From positions 1 through 13,585 of the forward strand of contig JAOXYC010147774.1 in the NCBI GenBank assembly GCA_028565715.1: a DNA stretch of 13,585 bases. Direction: 5' to 3'. Under the pieces are notes generated by a model that was given only the letters and a program-made list of their open reading frames with translations, did no database searches and had not been told where the DNA came from. This document shows positions 1 through 9,000 of the stretch, in pieces (positions within the stretch are counted from its first letter, which is position 1; the number at the start of each line of letters is the position of its first letter). Position numbers and translations under genes: made by a program. The stretch comes from Phoronis pallida (taxonomy: Eukaryota; Phoronida; Phoronidae).

Positions 1-71
1 TGAAACCTATGCTTCAAGGACGCATTCCATACGCACCACATAACCCAGTGACTGAGAGAATCATGAAACAG
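1..71 (+). CDS. ABCA1-like: ABCA exon 1 of window (extracellular domain 1), 5' truncated
   Basis: The first two bases complete a codon from outside the window; reading from base 3 gives 23 residues that include [17 protein letters not shown]. This matches the conserved 'KPLL-GKILY-P-TPATR-VM' block in the first extracellular domain of ABCA1/ABCA4 relatives. The exon ends at CAG|gtacct in phase 0. The start codon and first membrane helix lie upstream. Confidence 0.88.
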
Positions 72-3000
72 GTACCTAGATATTCAAGAATTTGTAAAAT
101 GTACCAACTTGAGTAAAAGTTTTTGTCACGTTGTTAAGAAAGACTATCGATATTGAGTTTAAAAAATGAAGAATTTTAACAATATTTTTTTTTTTAATTC
201 AAATTACTAACTTTGTGTACGGGATCTTACACCTGTTGTTGACCATAATGGACATTTTGAAGTAGCTTCTCGAAAATTGTTCATCTTCTCAAATAAATCT
301 CGGATGGAAACAATCCATTCTGTATTGATTCTAATTGATTATATTGACAGGCATTTTTTTTTTAAGTAATTTGTGTTGTTACTAAAACCTTTATTTTTCA
401 GGCTAATGCATCATTTGAAGGACTAGGTCGCATACAAGCTGTGGCACAAGACTGGTTGAATTACTCTCCAACATTTGTGAACTACTTGAACACGAGTTCT
501 AATATTGATAGAATACGGGTAAGATATTGTTGTTCTTATGTAATAAAATGTAGAGATTCACATGATATTCAGGTCTGGGTTTTCGTAGTGCTGTGGATCA
601 TAATAGGCTGATTTGAAAGAAGGAATAATGGCGAAAATAGGGTTAGATTTAAATACTTTTGGTCCTACTCTTATATTAATTTAATGTGCTGGAAGAAAAC
701 TTGATGTATAGAAAATTGTAAATTTGCGAAAAAAGGTCTTAGGAAATGTCACCTCAGTAACAGTCTGAATTTTCGGTGAATGCTGATCATTTCTATAGTG
801 ACTGTACTACTCATTTCACATTTGTCATAGAAGCCACTAAATATCTGTGTCCAAGGGATTTCAAAACTTTGTAATCTCAGTTCATTGAAAATTGATTGAG
901 CACAGCCACTGACCATTGCAGGTTCTTGTCAAGTCGGTTCTTTCCCGAACACCCCAGAATGCCCCACAATACCGCCAATTGACCGTCCTAGATAAATGGC
1001 TGTATAACGGACCTAAGAATGACTCATCGTATGACTGGAGAGATAGTGTCAGATATATGAATGAGTTTGCTACTCAGATTGTTGACACAATGAAGGTGAG
1101 TTCTTTTCCGTTTCTTCAAAAATTATCCTTCCAAAAGGTCTATTGCATACCTTAGTTGATAAAATTTGAATATAAGCTACAACTGTTTTTAGACGTGGTA
1201 TGTTTTGACAGGTACAACCATCCAAGTGACAAACTGGCCTGAAGGCTGCATACAAAACAAGAATTATAGTCAATGTACAATACACATACAATATGTGATC
1301 TGCGATTGGCACAGTAACAGTTGTCACTGATATTGATGGTTCAATGGCAACCCCAAAATAATCTCTATTGATTTTGAAATAAGACTTCTCTGTCAACTTC
1401 AACGGTACTAAGTCTGTCTGGTACAAGTCAAATAAGGTGGTCCCTCATTTATTGTCGTTATTTTTAACGGAAGGTATACGAGTTATATGAGGGACCACAT
1501 TATTAAACTAGAACCGTCTGTCCTTGATATTTCTGTGGCTAGGCAGAAATTCCGAAAGTGTCTTTTGTTTAACCTCAAATTCTTATATATTAAATTTCAG
1601 TGCTTTGAATTGAACAAATTTGAACCAATGAAGAATGTTCGAGCGATGGAGAACCAGAGTATTGATTACATCAACAGTGGCTCCTTCTGGGCTGGTAAGT
1701 GACTAATTTTGTGAATTTTGGAAATTAAAAATTTCCCTTATGCCTCAACTATTCAAAATTACTCTTGACAGGTTTTCCTATTAAAAAAAATATAGGTACG
1801 TTACTCCTCAGTTATACTCTAGTTTAGACTTAATTTCCTATTTACCATGGATTTAAAAATAGAGTATGAACGCTTCAAACAATTAGAGCTATTTATCACC
1901 CAATAAATACAGCTGTGGAAATGAAATTTGTCCTGAACATTCGGTAAGCTGAATGACTTCATTCGTTTAGACCAAGAGGAACAAAAAATATAAAGGTAAC
2001 AGTATTCTTTTAAGAAGAACACTGTGTGTTTAGGACAAATTCTCTTTTCAGGGTGGTATGAGGCTTATTCACTTGACTCCCTTGGTTATCTGGTAATTGT
2101 TAGTTTAGACCAAATGTTTTTGCATTCTTTGGAAGTCTTGAGGGTTGGGAATATGAGGTAACAGAAATAGTATTTTATTGTGCTATTAATAAAAAAAGTT
2201 TTTTTTTTCTTCTCATTTAGCTATACAGTTTGATGACATGGATGAGAAAACAACAGTGATGCCTACACACATAAAGTACAGACTACGTCTAGATGCCTCT
2301 AAGGTGGATGGTACAACCAAAATACGAGACCGGTATGAGTTTAGTAAAATTAATTTATCTTTTTGAATAGTGGTGGAATGAAAAAGATTTGGATTCAAAA
2401 TGACACATAGTTAATTCCTCCTTTGATAGAACCATATGCTAACGTTTTCTTTTAAGAAAATTAGAATTTTACAATTTTAAAATTGTAGTTCAAGAAAAAG
2501 TTATTTATTTTTCTTATTTTAAATTAAGAAAGCAGTTGGTTACAGAATTTGGTAAACATGTTTGTGAGAATTTGATGATTGGCTGCTGAAGAAAGAACAA
2601 TTACATGATTTATTTGGACTAAACTGAAGCTTTTTTCTATCAGTTATTGGCGGCCAGGTGCACGTGCAACGACAGGTCTAGATACAAAGTATATCACATT
2701 TGGATTCGCCTACCTACAGGACATGATTGAACATGGTATAATACGTGAAATGACCGGAGAGTCTGACCCGGGTGTTGTACTGCAGCAGTTTCCTTACCCG
2801 TGTTATATCAACGACAGGTAAATGCTTTTGATAGATAGATAGATAGATAGGTAGATAGGTAGATAGATAGGTAGATATTGATTTATTCAGCCAGAAACAT
2901 GTTACATACATCAATACAGCTAGTAATATAGCAAGGCTGGGAGACCATAATAAGGCTGAAAGCCGCTTGTAAAATGGCCACCTGTATTTACATAATAGGA

Positions 3001-6000
3001 CATAACCTCAGTTTGAAGATTGGTCTTGTGTTTAAATGAAAAATTGAAAATTATTTTAGTTCCCACATAAACAAGTAAATCCTTGTACTTGCCTTATGGC
3101 ACATAGCGCCAGATGCTATCCTAATTTTGTTAACGAGACATGGCTGGTTCTCATTCCCAGCTGAGTCGACTGGAGCAATCCAGTAATGTATCTTGCTGGG
3201 GGACAGATTACTGACAGCCTGACGCTCTACCAACTTAGGTGATCCACCTGGCAGTTTCCTTCATACTAATTGCTAATTGGAGTCATCTTGTCCATTGCTT
3301 CATTTCTGTTGATTATAAATTGACACTGAAATATTTGGTGCCGAATTTTGGAAATGAGTGAATTTTGGACAATTGTTTCAACCATTTATCATTGTTTATT
3401 TATATTCTTTTTTGATTTCAATCAAACAGGTATGCGATGATCCTATCCCGCTCTATCCCTCTCTTTATGGTTCTGGCTTGGATATTCACCGTCGCCTTCA
3501 CGGTCAAGAACATTGTGCGAGAGAAGGAGCGCCGTCTCAAGGAAGTTATGAAAATGATGGGTCTGAACAACCTGGTTCACTACACGGGCTGGTATATTAC
3601 TATCATGATCACAATGTTGGTGTCTATAGCATTGTTAACAATGACAATTAAGGTGGGTATGATACTACAGTGCCCAAATTAATTTTGGTCTGCAGCATAA
3701 GGGGAATTAAACTTGATGATTTTTAAAACAAAAATTTTAAGTGTTAAATGATTATACAAGATGTTTTCATGAAAATATTATCCCTTTGTAGTTAAGTTCA
3801 TTCAAATTCATTACTATGCCAGTAAAACATGAAATTCAGTAACTACACAGTTAAAAAGCTTGTGAAAAATGTGACAATTACCATGGAAATTTAAGCCCAT
3901 GTTACTAATATTTAATTATGTTGATCCATCCCAATTCCTGAATATTTGTTCCATGCTAAATGTAAATGTGTCTATAAGATACTTAAATTGAGGGACATTT
4001 AAAAAAATATTATTCTTATTTCAGTTTGGTAAGGTGCTGGAACATTCTGATGGCTTCATCATTTTCCTCTTCCTGTTGTCGTTCGCCATGGCAACAATCC
4101 CACAATGCTTCTTCTTCAGTACGATGTTCTCCAAAGCGAACCTTGCGGCGGCCTGTAGTTGTATATTCTATTTTGTACTCTACTTGCCATACACACTATT
4201 TATACAGTGGGAAGAGTATATGAACACGGGAGAGAAGTTTGCAGGGGTAAGTACCATTGACTAAACTGTTGTTGTTTTTAAAAATATAGCTTTTCACCCA
4301 CCCTGAAAAGCGTTCTGTGTGTGAAGATTACCCAGGGTTCCATCCACACTCACATTATCACACACATCTAAAACCTGGAGCTAAGAGGAGGAAAAGACTA
4401 TACTAGTGTGCGATGCTCAGGCAGAGTCTATCTGGCCTCTGGTGGGACTGGAACCTTTTCCGCTGGCATGTTAATCAAGGTCTCTAACCACACGACCACC
4501 AGTCTCCTCTGTTGACTGAACTGTGAATTTGCTCGTTTCAAAAAGTTAAATGGTGGCTAAACAGTAATTTTTTGTATTAAAGAAAAATTTCTGGAGATAA
4601 TGCTAAATCTGTCCACAATTAATCAAATGTAAATGTATACCTTCCTCATGCTAACGACTTTTATCATTTGAGCATGTTTCACTGCAGTGTGTTTTTTATG
4701 ACTTCAATGGCCATAATTAAAGAATATCCACTGTGACCTTGTTTGAAAACCTGATCCTGAAGAACCCTCAACTGTATAGAATAACTGAAACAACTTTCTC
4801 CTTGTTTCAGTGTCTCCTATCCACCGTTTCATTTGGATTTGGTGTCAGTTACATCGCACGCTATGAAGAACAAGCTATAGGCATCCAGTGGTCTAACATA
4901 GACTCCACGCCCATGCCTGGTGACGGGTTCTCACTGCTACGATGTATGATCATGATGTTGTTTGATGGATTCATATACCTGGTCCTCACCTGGTATATCG
5001 AGTCTGTCTTTCCAGGTATGTAAAATTTTTTTATCTAATTCTGGAACAATACTGGTTTAAAACACAACATAAAAAATAAATAAATATCCATGCTGTTTCC
5101 AGGTATGTAGAAAAATTTAATCAAATTCTGGAACAATACTGGTTTAAAACACCACATAAAAAATATCCATGCTGTTTCCAGGTATGTAGAAAAAAAATTA
5201 ATCTAATTCTGGAACAATACTGGTTTTAAAACACAACAAAAAAAAAAATATCAGTCTTGTGATGCCTCTTGGATAAAACATCAAAAATTTTAACATGAGT
5301 AGCAATGGCTTATATCACTTCATGAAAAATAAAATTCAATTGTTATTTGTGAAATTTTCTTAAGATTTTCTGGACCCAAAGATATTTTTGAATTTGGGGA
5401 AATTGTGTTATCTTCAGATGCTACAAGGGAAACTTGAGGAATGCTTTTAAAAGTAATTGGCTTTATTTCCAAATTGAATTTCGGACAAATAATTCATATT
5501 ATTTCCAAATACTAATTGGTGTGAGTGTTTGATCACATTTTCACCCGACATGACATAAGAGCCTGTTGCAGAAGAAATATAATATAGATAAAAATAAAGA
5601 AACTGTATTTCTACCTTTATTTTCAATTTTTTCCTCAGGTTCCTATGGTCTCCCCCAGCCCTGGTATTTCCCATTCCAGAGAAGCTACTGGTGTAAGTCT
5701 ACCCGCTATGATGATGGTGACATCAATAACTCCAGTTCAATAAACATGGATGCCTATGAAACACAACAAGGTAATAAAATCAAAGCAACTTTTTGTGTAT
5801 CAGTAAAAACAAGTGCTCATTATTTAGCAGCTGCACACTCCTTGATATATACAGTCAGGTAAATTTACTCACCTTTAGGTAAATTTACTCACTTTAAAGT
5901 AACTTTTTAAAAATAGTTTTGCTTCATTAGCACTAACGTTGCCTTCTTTGTTAGTAGGGCGCAGCTTTGAGAATACATGTCGCCTATTTCGTTGCACTCT

Positions 6001-9000
6001 TTGGTGGCAGATGAGTAATCAAAAGATTTGATTTAGGGCAAAGAGGCTGATTTTTTACTAGTCCCTATTTATCTTGAGAATGAACTTAGTATTGTGTTTG
6101 TTCAAAGTGTCTAGAGTTCCGTCTTCAGGGTTTTTTTTGCAGATAAGTGACATGAGAAAATTATGTGTAGAATAGTTCACTTACTTTGAAAGTTTGCTTT
6201 TGATGACAGACGTTTCAGCCCAGCTACTGCAAACTTTCCATTGGCAAGTAAGTGAACTATTCTACACACCATGTTCTGGAAAGAATGAACAATTTATTCC
6301 ATCGTATGAGAAAATTACTCATCTGAAAATATTTATCTTGAATGAAATTTGAGACAAGGTTGAATTTCAATGTAACATACTTGCTGTTCTTACAGGAAAG
6401 CCCGGCTTTGAGAAGGACCCAACAGGTCATCGACTCGGTGTGTCCATTCAGAACCTGAGAAAGAAATATAAGCAGAATGGAACTCTTGCTGTCGACGGAC
6501 TCAACTGTCGCTTCTTTGAAGGTCAAATCACATCATTTCTGGGTCATAACGGTGCTGGCAAAACCACAACCATGTGAGTAGTGTTGTTTTATCTTACCAA
6601 AATTAACACGTACCAGTTCTTTTACTTATGTTTGGAAAAGTCACAAGGTAGTACCTCTCTGATTTTGATTAGAGGTAAATGGAGTACCTTTTTGATAACT
6701 GTTCAATTTTTGAACTCCTAGATTTTATGCTAGAACTGCACCATTGAAGAAATGGTAATGACAACCTCGCAGGCACTTCCTCCCCATCATTGTCATATAA
6801 ATTAAAAGATAGTCTTTCTGTGTTGGCCAAAATCTGTCATCAAAATACAAATCAACTAAAAATTTTGCTTATGAGTGCTCTGTTGAACACAACTGAGTCA
6901 AAAAAAGAGAGAGAGCTTTGTATCCGATAATAAGCTGGACCCACACTTAAGTGTGGGTCTGATCGGACACATTAGCTCACAAATCACCCCTTTGCAGATT
7001 TGTTTGAATTATTTTACTCAGATGCAAGTAAGTTGTGTTCATCAACAGACTTGTACACAACATTTCTAGTGTCAGATTGGGTCAAACGCAGAGAGAGAGT
7101 TATGATCTTTAACAAAATGTTATCATGTACATCGATTCATGTCTTTTTAGGTCAATTCTCACAGGTCTATTCCCTCAGTCCAGTGGTACAGCCTTCATCT
7201 ATGATAAAGATATACGATATGATATGAACTCCATCCGGAACAGTCTGGGCATGTGTCCTCAACATAACGTTCTCTTTGATGAGTAAGTACTGTTAAACTC
7301 TTCTCAAATTCAAATAAACTAACACAATCTTGAATAAACGCTCACGCACTGTAGATTGAACCAAAATAAACAAGTCTCCCAACATAAAAGAACAACAGAG
7401 ATACAAGGGAGGTAACTTCTTTTCAGCAAGCTTACGGTAACAACAATTTTTTGTTGTTTGTCAGAATGATATAGTTATGAGGCATTATCTGAACTTCTAC
7501 TGGATTTGGCTAGAAATTGGAACCTCAGCTCCCATGCTGATTTTGAGCATGCCAACTTTATAGACATCAGTCAAGTCAAGTTTTTAAGTTCTTTGTCCGG
7601 AGAGTTGAATACAAAGGCAGGGTTGGTTGGCAGTTTCTTGGATGAATATACATGTGTATTGTAATGAAATTGGCAGCTCAGTTCCAAATTTTTCTGTTTT
7701 CAAATTCATCATGTTATTAATTTCTAACTTTATCAGTGTAAATGAGTGCATTTATTTATGACAGGTTGACTGTAGATGAACATATGTGGTTCTACGCTCG
7801 TCTGAAAGGTATGAGTCCAGAAGATGTCGAGGCTGAGATGGACCAGATGGTGAAAGACGTAGGATTACCTCATAAAAGACATGAACTCTCGAAAAGTCTC
7901 TCCGGTGAGTTCAAGTGTTCTGGAAAAGTCATGCTTTGCAAATAATTTCTCAGAATGTTAACAGATGCTATATTGTTTGTCATTTTTAGTTTTAAGTTAT
8001 TGATTGTGAAGCGCCTTAATGTCTAAAAAGGCGCTATATTAGATCCCAGTTATTAATAATAATAATAATAATAATAATAGGGTTCAACTTTATCAGTATC
8101 ATTGGTCTGGATGAGTCGCAATGGCTGACAGGAATATTATATCTTGGTGTTCATTTGCCTCTAATGATTTTACCAAGTGACTGGTTTGAAGTATTTGTCT
8201 AATTTTTTCTGTTCAGTGTAAAAAATTTATGTTTTTCACTGAATATTTACTTTAGGTGGAATGAAGCGAAAGCTGTCAGTAGCTATTGCATTTGGTGGTG
8301 GTTCTAAGACAGTCATTCTAGATGAACCTACCGCTGGTGTTGACCCCGCTGCTAGGAGACAGATTTGGGAACTCATTCTCAGTTATAAACGAGGTAAACG
8401 GTTTAGTCTGGTAAATTTCCTGCCTTTGCTATTGTGATTGCATGTTAGATTTTACAAAAGCATTACTGAGTAAAAAGTGGTTCAAATTTGTCATACCTGT
8501 GGCAAAAGGATTCTTAGTTTCACTTAAAAGTGTGACTTTTATCTCAACTTCTTAGCTCAAATTCAGTTGAAACAAAAACTACTGAATGATATAGTTAATG
8601 TTACTCATTGTGTCTCTAAGCTATATTAGTTTTCACTAATTTTGGATCAATATTTTCTCCAGAAATCACTAAATCTATTCTTAAACATGAACTTGTATTA
8701 CCCAGATCGCACCATAATTCTCACCACACATCACATGGATGAAGCAGACGTACTCGGAGATCGTATCGCCATCATCGCTAAAGGCAAGCTACGATGTTGT
8801 GGCTCCAGTCTGTTCTTGAAGAGTCACTATGGAAATGGCTACTACCTGACTATAGTGAAAGGAGAGAAGCAAGCTGGTGAATTGGAACGACCGTCGACAG
8901 CCACAAGTAACCGCACACTGACTGAAATCAAGGTTTGAATTCTTTTTAAGAATTATCATTCAAATCCCTGAGATTGTGAAATTATGATAATTCAAGCATC

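Larger units (their letters stand above)
2818..3429 (+). other. Intron 6
   Basis: Phase 2 GT-AG intron holding a GATA microsatellite just inside the donor and a tRNA-derived SINE-like sequence on the minus strand. Confidence 0.8.
5771..6395 (+). other. Intron 10
   Basis: Phase 1 GT-AG intron holding a 20-bp tandem duplication and a long hairpin. Confidence 0.82.

Noticed and set aside
1070-1426. A 118-codon frame on the minus strand over intron 3 and the end of exon 3
   Set aside because: No recognisable domain, no splice context, and it overlaps a secure exon on the other strand; a chance open frame.
2470-2487. Perfect 18-bp palindrome in intron 5
   Set aside because: Made almost entirely of A and T in AT-rich sequence; expected by chance more often than the GC-containing ones.
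2830-2877. CRISPR-like or other patterned array
   Set aside because: It is a simple GATA/GGTA microsatellite with no spacers, in a eukaryotic intron.
3358-3651. A 97-codon + strand frame overlapping exon 7
   Set aside because: It is the wrong frame of exon 7; the frame encoding SRSIPLFM and [18 protein letters not shown] matches the ABCA family.
4445-4500. A functional tRNA gene on the minus strand
   Set aside because: A and B boxes are present, but I see no complete cloverleaf and a long non-tRNA body follows; SINE is the better reading.
5771-5858. Possible alternative, longer exon 10 ending at a cag|gtaaat donor
   Set aside because: The frame is open up to that site, but the extension ends in phase 2 while exon 11 needs phase 1, so the join would shift frame within NBD1.
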